In this document: one piece after another, positions 37,255-45,570 of the stretch
Numbering within the stretch: the first letter of the stretch is position 1
Layout of the letters: every line of letters starts with the position of its first letter
NCBI GenBank assembly: GCA_945913285.1
Contig: CAMEDD010000001.1
Span: 1-64,000 of the forward strand
DNA length: 64,000 nucleotides
Direction: 5' to 3'
Origin: Candidatus Sulfopaludibacter sp. SbA3
GTDB taxonomy: Bacteria > Pseudomonadota > Alphaproteobacteria > Caulobacterales > Hyphomonadaceae
The notes under the pieces: model-generated
What the model saw: the letters and a program-made list of their open reading frames with translations, nothing else
Told to the model about the DNA's origin: nothing
The model's database searches: none
Position numbers and translations under genes: made by a program

Positions 37255-37340
37255 TCGCCGCCGCAATTGCCGATCCAGTTGCGGGGCGCCCCGCTTCGGC
37301 CTAGCCTCTCCATCGAACGATGTTTGGGGAGGACACACAC

Positions 37341-37703
37341 ATGATCCGACGACTGGCCGGCGCCGCGCTCGCCCTGATTGCACTCTGGCTGCTCTGGCAG
37401 GGCGTGTCTGCCGTGTTGTTGATCGTCAGCCGGGGTAGCCCGCTGGATGATGCGCTGCTGCAGCCCCCGACAAGCCTGTGGCGCATCCTCGCGGCAGGAC
37501 TTGCGGTGCTCGGCGGCCTGCTCGCGGCGCTGAACATCAAGAGCGGCGCCTGGTTTGGCGTGACCGGCGCGATCCTGTTTGCGGCCCTGCCCGGCGCGAT
37601 GGCCGCGATGGGGACCGATTCGAGCCTGTGGATGGATGAAGTCGTCTCTGGCAGCGCGATGGTCGCGCTGGCCGGGGCGCTCGCATTTGTGAAGCGCGGC
37701 TAG
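37341..37703 (+). CDS. Hypothetical small membrane protein
   Basis: A 120-residue protein with four hydrophobic segments and few charged residues, so an integral inner-membrane protein. No family recognised. ATG at 37341 follows GGGGAGGA at good distance, so the seven-codon longer frame is rejected. It precedes lpdA by about 110 bases. Confidence 0.75.
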   Translation: MIRRLAGAALALIALWLLWQGVSAVLLIVSRGSPLDDALLQPPTSLWRILAAGLAVLGGLLAALNIKSGAWFGVTGAILFAALPGAMAAMGTDSSLWMDEVVSGSAMVALAGALAFVKRG

Positions 37704-37811
37704 GTCTCAATTCCGTTTTCAGCGGATTGATTTCGAGGCCGGAATCTCTAGGGATGCGCCGCATACCAACCGGCCCTCCGGGCGCCCGCCCGGCAAAAGG
37801 AATGCATTCCT

Positions 37812-39218
37812 ATGTCAGAGATTTATGACGTCGTCATCATCGGCGGCGGCCCCGGCGGCTACAATTGCGCGATCCGCGCCGGGCAGCTGGGCCTGAAAGT
37901 CGCCTGTGTCGAGATGCGCGGCACGCTCGGCGGCACCTGCCTGAACGTCGGCTGCATTCCGTCCAAGGCGCTGCTGCACGCTTCCGGCCTCTACGCGGCC
38001 GCGAAGACGGACTTTGCGGGGCTGGGTATCAAGGTCGGCAAGCTGGAACTCGACCTCACCCAGATGATGGCGCAGAAATCGGACGCGGTGGACGGGCTGA
38101 CGAAGGGCATCGAGTTCCTCTTCAAGAAGAACAAGGTCGAGTATGTCAAAGGGCGCGGCAAAATCCTTGGCAAGGGACGCGTCGAAGTCGCGCTGGCGGC
38201 TGGCGGCACCCAGGTGCTGGAGACAAAGAACATCGTGATCGCGACGGGCTCGGAGCCGGCCACCCTGCCCGGCATCGAGATCGACGAGGAGCGCGTCGTC
38301 TCGAACACCGGGGCGCTGAGTCTGAAGGCCGTGCCGAAGAAGCTGGTGCTGATCGGCGCCGGCGTGATCGGCCTCGAGATGGGATCGGTCTGGGCGCGGC
38401 TCGGCTCGGAAGTGACTGTGGTCGAGTATCTCGAGCGCATCCTGCCGCCGGCGGATGCGGAAGTCGCGAAAGAGGCCGAGCGGACCTTCAAGAAGCAGGG
38501 CCTCGCCTTCCGGCTCGGCACGAAAGTGACCGGCATCGAGAAGACGAAGACCAAGCTGAAAGTGAACATCGAGCCGGCCAAGGGCGGCGCGTCCGACGCG
38601 CTGGACGCGGATGTCGTGATCGTGGCGATCGGACGCAAACCGTACACGGAGGGCCTTGGCCTCGAGACGGTGGGCGGAACGACCGACAAGCGCGGCGTGG
38701 TGGATGTCATCGATGGCCACTTCAAGGTGGCGGACGGCGTCTGGGCGGTGGGCGACTGTATCCACGGGCCGATGCTGGCGCACAAGGCAGAGGATGACGG
38801 CACGGCGGTAGCGGAGCTCATCGCCGGCAAGGCGGGCCATGTCGATTACAACCTGGTGCCAAGCGTCGTGTACACGAACCCGGAAATCGCCTGGGTCGGT
38901 AAGAACGAGGAAGAGCTGAAAGCGGCGGGCGTCGAGTATGTGAAGGGTAAGTTCCCCTTCATGGCAAACTCCCGTGCACGGACGAACCACGAGACCGCGG
39001 GTTTCGTGAAGATCCTCGCCGAGAAGGGCAGCGACAGGATCCTCGGCGCGCACATGATCGGCGTTGGTGTCGGCGAGATCATCGCCGAGATCTGCGTGGC
39101 GATGGAGTTCGGGGCAGCGTCCGAAGACATCGCGCGCACCAGTCATGCGCACCCGACACTGTCGGAAGCGGTGCGTCAGGCGGCGATGGGCGTCGAAGGC
39201 TGGACGATGCAAATGTAG
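37812..39218 (+). CDS. lpdA: Dihydrolipoyl dehydrogenase
   Basis: A 468-residue E3 component. The FAD loop is [12 protein letters not shown], the redox disulfide is GTCLNVGC (Cys43, Cys48), the NAD loop is [13 protein letters not shown], the second FAD motif is VWAVGDC and the C-terminal catalytic His-Glu lies in HAHPTLSE. It reoxidises lipoamide for 2-oxoacid dehydrogenases. In related genomes it is near sucAB, but no E1 or E2 gene lies in this window, so which complex it serves is not shown. Confidence 0.97.
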   Translation: MSEIYDVVIIGGGPGGYNCAIRAGQLGLKVACVEMRGTLGGTCLNVGCIPSKALLHASGLYAAAKTDFAGLGIKVGKLELDLTQMMAQKSDAVDGLTKGIEFLFKKNKVEYVKGRGKILGKGRVEVALAAGGTQVLETKNIVIATGSEPATLPGIEIDEERVVSNTGALSLKAVPKKLVLIGAGVIGLEMGSVWARLGSEVTVVEYLERILPPADAEVAKEAERTFKKQGLAFRLGTKVTGIEKTKTKLKVNIEPAKGGASDALDADVVIVAIGRKPYTEGLGLETVGGTTDKRGVVDVIDGHFKVADGVWAVGDCIHGPMLAHKAEDDGTAVAELIAGKAGHVDYNLVPSVVYTNPEIAWVGKNEEELKAAGVEYVKGKFPFMANSRARTNHETAGFVKILAEKGSDRILGAHMIGVGVGEIIAEICVAMEFGAASEDIARTSHAHPTLSEAVRQAAMGVEGWTMQM

Positions 39219-39268
39219 GCGCCGGTTCCGGCTGGACGCGGCGCGCGGGCCCCTTTAATCTGCGCAAC

Positions 39269-39715
39269 ATGTACAGGCATGCCGGAGCCGGGTGGAGCAT
39301 CAGGCCGTTCGTTGCGACGGATGCGGGCGCGTGCCTTGCGGTCTTCAGGGACTGCCTGACGGACATGCCGTGGCGAGCGCGCAATCGCGGGCAATACCTG
39401 ATCCTGCGGCGGGCCCTGACCCCGCCGAATGCCTGGGTGGCGGCAGAGCCCGAAGCCGGCGTGATCGGCTTCCTGACGATCCAGAGCGTCCAGGATTATA
39501 TCGACCACTTGTTCGTGGACCCGGATTGGCGGTTCTGCGGTGTCGCGCGCGGGCTGCTCGAAGTGGCGCGCCAGTCGGCAACCGGCGCGCTGAGCCTCGA
39601 TGTGGACGAGGAGAACATCGGCGCGCGGCGGGCCTATGAGGCGCTGGGCTGGCAAGTGGTGGCGAGCACTACCGCCGCAAGCAAGGCGCGCCAGATGCGT
39701 CTCGTCAGCCCCTGA
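39269..39715 (+). CDS. GNAT family N-acetyltransferase
   Basis: A 148-residue GNAT protein. The core strand EAGVIGFLTIQ, then DYIDHLFVDPDWRFCGVARGLL, which is the acetyl-CoA-binding Q/RxxGxG/A type loop in variant form (RFCGVA), and NIGARRAYEALGW near the end are recognisable. It acetylates an unknown amine. It follows lpdA by 50 bases and ends 14 bases before the chosen helicase start. Confidence 0.87.
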   Translation: MYRHAGAGWSIRPFVATDAGACLAVFRDCLTDMPWRARNRGQYLILRRALTPPNAWVAAEPEAGVIGFLTIQSVQDYIDHLFVDPDWRFCGVARGLLEVARQSATGALSLDVDEENIGARRAYEALGWQVVASTTAASKARQMRLVSP

Positions 39716-39729
39716 GCTTGCCCCGCAAG

Positions 39730-41064
39730 ATGCCCCCGACGCCTGAAAGCATTTATGCGGCGCCCGCCGAATGGGTGGCGCGCGGGGCAGGCGCGCAGGG
39801 CAATCTGTTCCTGACCGGGCGAGCCGGCACCGGCAAAACGACCCTGCTCCGCAAGTTCCTGAGCGAAGCGGGCGACAAAGCGGTCATTGTTGCGCCGACG
39901 GGCGTCGCGGCGATGAATGCCGGCGGGCAGACGATCCATTCCTTCTTCAAGCTGCCGCCGCGCCTGATCGAGGCGCAGGATGTGCGGCGCCTGCCCAACG
40001 CGCGGGTGGTGCGGGCAGTGGATACGGTGGTGATCGACGAGATCTCGATGGTGCGCTCCGACATGCTGGACGCAATTGACGCCAGCCTGAAGCTGAACCG
40101 GGGATCGAAGCGGCCATTCGGCGGCGTACGGATGATACTGTCCGGCGACCTGCACCAACTGCCACCCGTGGTGTCGAACCAGGAGAGCCCGATCCTGCTG
40201 GAGCGGTTTGGCGGGAACTATTTCTTCAATGCGCCGGCGTTCAAGGATGCCGAGTTCTCCCTGCTGGCGCTGAAGCATGTGTTCCGGCAGGAAGACCCGC
40301 GCTTCCTGGCGCTGCTCGGCGCGCTGCGGTCCGGCCGCGTGACGCCTTCGGACGAGGCAACGCTCGCGCGGGTCGTCTCGACGCGCACGGCGTCCGAGGC
40401 GTCAGAAACGCATGTCGTGCTCACCCCGAACAATGCGAACGCGTTCCGCATCAACCAGACGCGGCTGGCGGAGCTGAAGGGCGAACGGAAAGTGTTTCCG
40501 GCGGATGTGCAGGGCCAGTTCGATGAGAAGAGTTTCCCGACCGAGTCCGACCTTGAACTGAAGGTGGGCGCGCGCGTGATGCTGATCCGCAACGACCCGG
40601 AAGGGCGCTGGGTGAACGGCACGCTGGGGCATGTCGAAGGGTTCGGCGCGAAAAGCGTGATCGTGAAGATCGCAGGCCGTGTGTACGAGATCGAGGCGGC
40701 GGCGTGGGAGAAGTACCGCTACGATTTCGAAATGGATTCAAAGAAGGTGAAGCGCGAAGTGGTGGGTACGTTCAAGCAGGTGCCGCTGCGCCTAGCCTAT
40801 GCGGTCACGATCCACAAAGCGCAGGGCCTGACGCTCGACAACGTGTTCATCGATTTTGATTCCGGAATGTTCGCCCACGGACAAGCCTATGTGGCGTTCT
40901 CCCGCGCGCGGACGCTGGAAGGCCTCGAAATCTCGCGCCCGCTTCGCCCGCGCGACCTGGTGCTCGACCGTGAGGCCTTTGCCTTTGGCGCGCTCGACAC
41001 GATCGAGGATACGCCGAACTACCTGCTCGCGAAGTTCCGCAAGGATGAAGGCGCGTTGCTCTAG
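39730..41064 (+). CDS. Pif1-like SF1 DNA helicase / AAA ATPase
   Basis: About 444 residues. Walker A is GRAGTGKTTLL, Walker B VVIDEISM, then SGDLHQLPPV, and the C-terminal helicase motif YAVTIHKAQGLTLD with YVAFSRA. This is the compact PIF1/RecD2-like architecture with a C-terminal UvrD_C_2-type part. It should unwind DNA 5' to 3'; its cellular role is unknown. The start could be TTG at 39718 or ATG at 39730; neither has a strong site. Its TAG shares CTAG with the stop of the convergent RDD gene. Confidence 0.9.
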   Translation: MPPTPESIYAAPAEWVARGAGAQGNLFLTGRAGTGKTTLLRKFLSEAGDKAVIVAPTGVAAMNAGGQTIHSFFKLPPRLIEAQDVRRLPNARVVRAVDTVVIDEISMVRSDMLDAIDASLKLNRGSKRPFGGVRMILSGDLHQLPPVVSNQESPILLERFGGNYFFNAPAFKDAEFSLLALKHVFRQEDPRFLALLGALRSGRVTPSDEATLARVVSTRTASEASETHVVLTPNNANAFRINQTRLAELKGERKVFPADVQGQFDEKSFPTESDLELKVGARVMLIRNDPEGRWVNGTLGHVEGFGAKSVIVKIAGRVYEIEAAAWEKYRYDFEMDSKKVKREVVGTFKQVPLRLAYAVTIHKAQGLTLDNVFIDFDSGMFAHGQAYVAFSRARTLEGLEISRPLRPRDLVLDREAFAFGALDTIEDTPNYLLAKFRKDEGALL

Positions 41065-41768
41065 GCGAAGGTCTGGTCGTAAGAGAACGACGTCTTGCTT
41101 TTGGCGCAGACCATGGTGCCCGCCATGAGGTCATGCAAGCAGCGCCGGTCCTTGCGGGCAAGGCCCATCAGGTAACTGATGTAGAACGGCGTCAGACCCG
41201 ACACGAGCTTGCCGAGCGTGTTTCGCATGATGATCGCGCCAAGCGTCGGCTTGCCGCCGGTCTTGTCGGTGACGATTGCGCCGACGGCCAACTTGCCGAG
41301 CGTCGCCTGCCGGGACGAGGATTCCATACCGATCGCATAGGCGAGACTGCCCAGTGAGAGGCACACGAAGACGCCAACTTGACGCGCAAACTGCGCATCG
41401 GTGGTCTGCGGCTGGGGGCCCAACACGCCGATGATCAAGACCAGCGGCACGATGAGGACGGCGACATCAATCAGGGCGGCAATCACGCGCCGGCCCCAGA
41501 CGGGCTTGCCGGCGGTGTGGCCGGCGGTCTGGGAGGCGGTCTGAGCGGCGGGTGCGGCGGCGCCAGGGATCTGGCGGCTTGCAGGGGCCGGCGCCGCTGC
41601 CGGGGCGCGATTGTGATCGGCCTGGAGGAAGGCGAGAGAACCGGACGACAGACCGGACTTGGCGGCTGGCATGGCGCGCGGGGCCGGCGCCTGCGACGTC
41701 TTCTTGCCGAAAGTGGGCTTTGCGCCATGAACGCCGGGGGCGCTTTGTCTGTTGCCGAAGGTCGTCAT
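41061..41768 (-). CDS. RDD family membrane protein
   Basis: A 235-residue protein. Residues 1-90 are a low-complexity Ala/Pro/Gln/Ser-rich cytoplasmic region. The RDD domain follows from GRRVIAALIDVAVLIVPLV, with two to three further helices and TLGKLAVGAIVTDKTGGKPT, a conserved RDD element. RDD proteins are membrane proteins sometimes tied to Na+/H+ antiport. Function unproven. Confidence 0.88.
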   Translation of the reverse strand: MTTFGNRQSAPGVHGAKPTFGKKTSQAPAPRAMPAAKSGLSSGSLAFLQADHNRAPAAAPAPASRQIPGAAAPAAQTASQTAGHTAGKPVWGRRVIAALIDVAVLIVPLVLIIGVLGPQPQTTDAQFARQVGVFVCLSLGSLAYAIGMESSSRQATLGKLAVGAIVTDKTGGKPTLGAIIMRNTLGKLVSGLTPFYISYLMGLARKDRRCLHDLMAGTMVCAKSKTSFSYDQTFA

Positions 41769-41887
41769 GCCGGGGTCTCCCTGTCTGGGGTCAACCTAGC
41801 GCAGGAAGCTGAGTATCCGGCAAAAGGCCGCGCAGAAAATCAGGCGGCGTGGTTAAGGTCTTGTCAGACAAGTGTTGGGGCGCGGGC

Positions 41888-42118
41888 TCAGGCGAGCTTG
41901 CGGATTTCTTCGGCGAGCGTGCGATCCTTGTCGGTGACGATCGCCTCCAGCACGCGCACGCGCTCCTTCAACTTGCCGATTTCGTCGCGCATCTCGGAGA
42001 CATCGGTCTGCGTGGTTTGATCGGCGGCGGAATTCGCACGGGTTTTGAGGTAGGTCTGATAGACCCCTGCCCCGACGCTGATCGCGACGATGAGCACCAC
42101 CATTTCGAACGGACCCAT
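41888..42118 (-). CDS. PspB-like small membrane protein (copy 1)
   Basis: A 76-residue protein: one N-terminal hydrophobic segment (MVVLIVAISVGAGVYQTYL) then a charged coiled coil, DEIGKLKERVRVLEAIVTDK. This layout matches PspB-type envelope-stress proteins. It follows a second, shorter paralog by about 60 bases. A partner PspC or PspA gene is not seen, so the stress role is inference. Confidence 0.72.
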   Translation of the reverse strand: MGPFEMVVLIVAISVGAGVYQTYLKTRANSAADQTTQTDVSEMRDEIGKLKERVRVLEAIVTDKDRTLAEEIRKLA

Positions 42119-42179
42119 TTCTGTCTTCCTCCAAGTCTTCAGAAACATGCCCCAACGGGGCGGTGGTGGGAAGTGGGCG

Positions 42180-42380
42180 TCAGAGCCCGTCAAAATCGCG
42201 GCGCAGGCGCCAGTCGTCGCCGGTGATGATTTCCTCGAGCGCGCCGACGCGGTCCTTGAGACGGGCGATCTCGTCATCACGGGGATCGGGCTCATAGCGT
42301 CGCAGATTACGGCGGCGCTGGCCGCGCGTGAGCACCCAGACGAACAGGATGATTGCAAAGACCGGCCACAGGGCACTCAT
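42180..42380 (-). CDS. PspB-like small membrane protein (copy 2)
   Basis: A 66-residue protein with the same plan as the next gene: a hydrophobic start (LWPVFAIILFVWVLT), an Arg-rich link and a coiled coil, DEIARLKDRVGALEEIITGD. The two share DEIxxLKxRVxxLE and probably arose by duplication. ATG at 42380 follows GGGAGG. No PspA/C partner is present nearby. Confidence 0.72.
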   Translation of the reverse strand: MSALWPVFAIILFVWVLTRGQRRRNLRRYEPDPRDDEIARLKDRVGALEEIITGDDWRLRRDFDGL

Positions 42381-42458
42381 CGTCACCTCCCACTCTTATC
42401 GAATATCAATGTGGGTAAGCTTGGGGGCCGCGCAAGGGCCCTCGCCCATTAAATTGGA

Positions 42459-42914
42459 TCAGCGCCCCGTGGAGCCAAATCCGCCGGCGCCGCGGGCGGT
42501 TTCGTCGAGCGCGTCCACTTCGCTCCACGCGAGGCGGGTGACGGGGGCAAGGACGAGCTGGGCGATGCGTTCGCCGCGCTGGATGACGAATGCTTCGGCG
42601 CCGAGATTGATCAGGATGACCTTGATCTCGCCGCGGTAGTCGGAGTCGATGGTGCCCGGCGTGTTGAGACAGGTGAGGCCGTGCTTGGCGGCAAGGCCAG
42701 AGCGCGGGCGGACCTGGATCTCGTATCCTTCGGGGATGGCAACTGACAAGCCTGTCGGCACCATTGCGCGCTCGCCGGGCTTCAGCGTGACGGGCTCGCC
42801 TTCGGGCACGGCCGCGCGCACGTCCATGCCGGCCGAGCCGGAGGTCTCGTAAGCGGGCAACTCAAGGCCCTCGAAATGCGGCAGCGGGCGAACCCGGACA
42901 GTGACGGTGCTCAT
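42459..42914 (-). CDS. dut: dUTP diphosphatase
   Basis: A 151-residue trimeric-type dUTPase. All five family motifs are visible: [36 protein letters not shown] and the C-terminal P-loop-like [10 protein letters not shown]. It hydrolyses dUTP to keep uracil out of DNA and supplies dUMP. The ATG beginning MSTVTVR has GGAGG upstream; a longer frame is rejected. coaBC, its usual neighbour, is separated here by the ParDE pair. Confidence 0.97.
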   Translation of the reverse strand: MSTVTVRVRPLPHFEGLELPAYETSGSAGMDVRAAVPEGEPVTLKPGERAMVPTGLSVAIPEGYEIQVRPRSGLAAKHGLTCLNTPGTIDSDYRGEIKVILINLGAEAFVIQRGERIAQLVLAPVTRLAWSEVDALDETARGAGGFGSTGR

Positions 42915-42993
42915 CGCCTCCGGGTGCGGAGACTCTGGGGGAGAGTCAAGCGGGAGGCGGGACGCTCTGGCCGAAGGCTTGATCCTTCCGGCC

Positions 42994-43012
42994 ATTGGCA
43001 TATATTGCCAAT
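42994..43012. promoter_or_regulatory. Inverted repeat before parD, candidate operator
   Basis: ATTGGCATATATTGCCAAT has perfect 7-bp arms (ATTGGCA/TGCCAAT). It overlaps a possible promoter (TTGATC around 42979 and TATATT at 43001) and ends 18 bases before the parD ATG. ParD antitoxins bind such sites to repress their own operon. Confidence 0.5.
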
Positions 43013-43030
43013 CGATCGATGGAGGTCGCC

Positions 43031-43288
43031 ATGGCTACTCGCAATGTTGTCCTGACGCAGGCCCAATCCGCGATGATCGACCGGCTGGTCGCATCCGGAC
43101 GGTATCAGAACGCGTCTGAAGCGCTGCGGGCCGGACTTCGGCTGCTGGAACGCGAGGAGGACGAGACGGAACTCCTCCGCACACGGCTTACCTTGAGTCT
43201 TGAGCAAGCGCGCCGCGGCGATCTGGCTGACGGTAGCGGCGAAGAGGCCATCCGCCGGGCGTTTGCGAAAGCGCGCGCGCAAACCTGA
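43031..43288 (+). CDS. parD: ParD-family antitoxin
   Basis: An 85-residue type II antitoxin. The N-terminus is ribbon-helix-helix: [28 protein letters not shown], then GLRLLE. The charged C-terminal half should wrap the toxin. ATG at 43031 has GGAGGT four bases upstream. It overlaps parE by one base. The pair separates dut from coaBC, suggesting insertion into a conserved neighbourhood. Confidence 0.9.
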   Translation: MATRNVVLTQAQSAMIDRLVASGRYQNASEALRAGLRLLEREEDETELLRTRLTLSLEQARRGDLADGSGEEAIRRAFAKARAQT

Positions 43289-43623
43289 TGGCGAGGCCCT
43301 GGCGCCTGACGCGGCACGCCGAGGCGGCGCTGACGGACATTGCGATCTGGACGGTTCAGACGTTTGGCCCGCGACAGGCGGCGGCTTATGAAGGAGACCT
43401 CATCGCGTGTTGCCGGGAGATCGCTGATGGCTTGGCGCAGTCCTACGATTGCCGCCGCTTGATTGATCCAAGCCTGCCCGAGTCCTTGCGTTTCGCGCGC
43501 GCGGGGCAGCACTTCGTCGTGTTCATCGCGGATGACACGCAAGTCGTGATTCTCGATTTCCTGCATGCCCGCGCAGACCTTCCGCGACGGCTGGCGGGGC
43601 TTGGACCTGACAAGGAAAGCTGA
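43288..43623 (+). CDS. parE: ParE/RelE-superfamily toxin
   Basis: A 111-residue ParE-type toxin. It starts RLTRHAEAALTDIAIWTVQTFG, the typical first helices, and has LRFARAGQHFVVFIADDTQVVILDFLHARAD, the strand pair of the fold. ParE toxins inhibit gyrase; RelE relatives cut mRNA. This one lacks a clear RelE-type catalytic set, so ParE is favoured. Full length and apparently intact. Confidence 0.88.
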   Translation: MARPWRLTRHAEAALTDIAIWTVQTFGPRQAAAYEGDLIACCREIADGLAQSYDCRRLIDPSLPESLRFARAGQHFVVFIADDTQVVILDFLHARADLPRRLAGLGPDKES

Positions 43624-43633
43624 GCCGGGGCCC

Positions 43634-44860
43634 TTACTCCGCCGCGAGGCTGAGGCGCGGGGCGGGGCCTGTGAGGGCGTCGGCGACGCGGACGGCGAGG
43701 CGGCGGGAGACTTCATCCTTGCCGAGACGCGGCCAGTGTTCGGCGCCTTCGGGGGTGATCAGGTAGATCTCGTTTTCGCTGCCGCCCATCACGTCACCGG
43801 AGACATCATTGGCGACGATCCAGTCGCAGCCCTTGCGGCCGCGTTTCTCAGCGGCGAGCTGTTCGACGTCGTGCGTTTCGGCGGCGAAGCCGATGACGAG
43901 GCGGGGGCGGCCCTTTCGCTTGCTGCTGAGGGTGCGCAGGATATCCGGGTTTTCGGTGAGCTGGATGGCGGGCGCTTCGCCGGTGCCTTTCAGCTTCAGC
44001 TTTTTCGGCGCAGCCTTCACCGGGCGCCAGTCGGCAACCGCGGCGACGGAGACGAACACGTCTGCGGGCAGTGCATCCTCGCAGGCTTTCAGCATGTCGC
44101 GTGCGGTTTCGACCGGGACGAATGTGACGCCGTCCGGCGCCTTGAGCGCGACGGGGCCCGAGACGAGCGTGACGCGGGCGCCTTCGGCAGCGAGGGCGGA
44201 CGCGATGGCGTAGCCCTGCTTGCCGGACGAGTGATTGGAAATGTAGCGCACGGGATCGAGCGGCTCACGCGTCGGGCCGGCGGTAACGAGAGCGTGGAGG
44301 CCTTCAAGGCGCTTCGACGGCGGGGCGAGGGCGGCTTCCACTTCGCGGACGATGGCGAGCACATCCGGCAGGCGTCCGGGGCCGAACTCCCCGCAGGCCA
44401 TGGGGCCGACATCCGGCTCGACAACGCGCACGCCGTCAGCGCGCAGGCGGGCGACGCTGCGCTTGGTGGCAGCGTGTTCCCACATCCGCACATTCATGGC
44501 GGGCACCATCAGCACAGGCTTGTCAGTGGCGAGCAAGGCGGTGGAGGCGAGATCGTTGGCGAGGCCGGCGGCGGCTTTTGCCATCAGGTCAGCGGTGGCG
44601 GGGCAGACGACGACGAGATCGGCCGAGCGCGACAGCTCGATATGGCCCATCTCGGTCTCGTCCGTCAGGTCGAAGAGTTCGGTGAACACCTTCTCGCCCG
44701 AGAGGGCAGAGACGGACAAGGGCGTGACGAACTCGGCGCCGGCCTTGGTGAGGACCGCGCGCGAAGCAATGCCGCGCCGGCCGAGCTCGCGGATCAGCTC
44801 AAGGCTTTTATAGGCGGCAATGCCGCCGCCGATGATCAGGAGGATGCGCGGTGGGTTCAT
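43634..44860 (-). CDS. coaBC: Bifunctional phosphopantothenoylcysteine decarboxylase/synthase
   Basis: A 408-residue CoaBC. The N-terminal CoaC domain has ILLIIGGGIAAYKSLELIR, the active-site His in MGHIELS and the VPAMNVRMW and MACGEFGPGR motifs. The C-terminal CoaB domain starts near ALVTAGPTREPLDPVRYISNH and continues to FAAETHD. Together they make 4'-phosphopantetheine for coenzyme A. It is read toward the ParDE operon, whose parE stop lies 10 bases away. Confidence 0.96.
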   Translation of the reverse strand: MNPPRILLIIGGGIAAYKSLELIRELGRRGIASRAVLTKAGAEFVTPLSVSALSGEKVFTELFDLTDETEMGHIELSRSADLVVVCPATADLMAKAAAGLANDLASTALLATDKPVLMVPAMNVRMWEHAATKRSVARLRADGVRVVEPDVGPMACGEFGPGRLPDVLAIVREVEAALAPPSKRLEGLHALVTAGPTREPLDPVRYISNHSSGKQGYAIASALAAEGARVTLVSGPVALKAPDGVTFVPVETARDMLKACEDALPADVFVSVAAVADWRPVKAAPKKLKLKGTGEAPAIQLTENPDILRTLSSKRKGRPRLVIGFAAETHDVEQLAAEKRGRKGCDWIVANDVSGDVMGGSENEIYLITPEGAEHWPRLGKDEVSRRLAVRVADALTGPAPRLSLAAE

Positions 44861-44990
44861 TCAGGCGGGCCGGTCAGGTTTCATCGGCTTTCCTATCGCA
44901 AAAACCTTGCGATGGTCCCATCAAATCCTTGGGATTAAGCAGCCGGCATCAAGCTTTTGGCAGCAATTGAGGCAGCGCTCGCCCGCGGCT

Positions 44991-45314
44991 TCAGTCTTTC
45001 ACGCGGATGACGCGGGAGGCGGACGATGAGCTGAAATCGCCCTTGGAGCTCGCGGACATCATCTTGGCGCCTTCGGGCTTCTTCACTTCGCGCACCGAGA
45101 CCGAGCTGCCGGAGGCGCCGTCGATGCGGTGCAGGACAAGGGTTTGTTTCTCGCCGCCGCAGGCGACGCGGACGGTCGAGGTGCGCCGGCCGGAGGCCTC
45201 GGCCGACGCAAGCGCCGCGCGCGTGGCCGCCTCGGTGGCCGCAGAGCAGACATCCGCAAAGGCAGGGGCGGACAGGCAGCCAAAGGCAGCTACGGCGATC
45301 AGGAAACGGGTCAT
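44991..45314 (-). CDS. Hypothetical exported protein
   Basis: A 107-residue protein with a clear Sec signal (MTRFLIAVAAFGCLSAPAFA, cleavage after AFA). The mature part has two Cys (DVCSAA and RVACGGE) that may bond, and a Ser/Lys-rich end with SASSKGDFSSSSAS. Family unknown. ATG at 45314 has GAGGAG eight bases upstream. It lies between ubiB and coaBC on the same strand. Confidence 0.78.
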   Translation of the reverse strand: MTRFLIAVAAFGCLSAPAFADVCSAATEAATRAALASAEASGRRTSTVRVACGGEKQTLVLHRIDGASGSSVSVREVKKPEGAKMMSASSKGDFSSSSASRVIRVKD

Positions 45315-45570
45315 GGTGCGGGCTCCTCGCAACGGCGATTGAGGAGACGTTAACGCAGGTGGGGACCCGCCTTAACCCTTTACTCCAGAGACGGGAGTGT
45401 CAGGACTGGCTGGAACCAGTCCCGCGAGAAATTCGCTTGCTGCCGTCGCATTTCGGCGCGGTTCCGGGCGACCTTGCGATCGAGCCGCGGCCTGAGCCGG
45501 TCCCGGCCGAAGCTGCTCTGCCTTCGGAGGAGAACGTTCCGGTCCGGTAAGCCTCGGCTGACGGCGCAGC

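Noticed and set aside
37815-39212. 465-codon open frame antisense to lpdA
   Set aside because: Shadow of lpdA, whose motifs are complete on the plus strand.
45315-45570. Short frames between the exported protein and ubiB
   Set aside because: Several 60-85 codon frames exist on both strands but none has a ribosome binding site or recognisable sequence; the gap is treated as regulatory.
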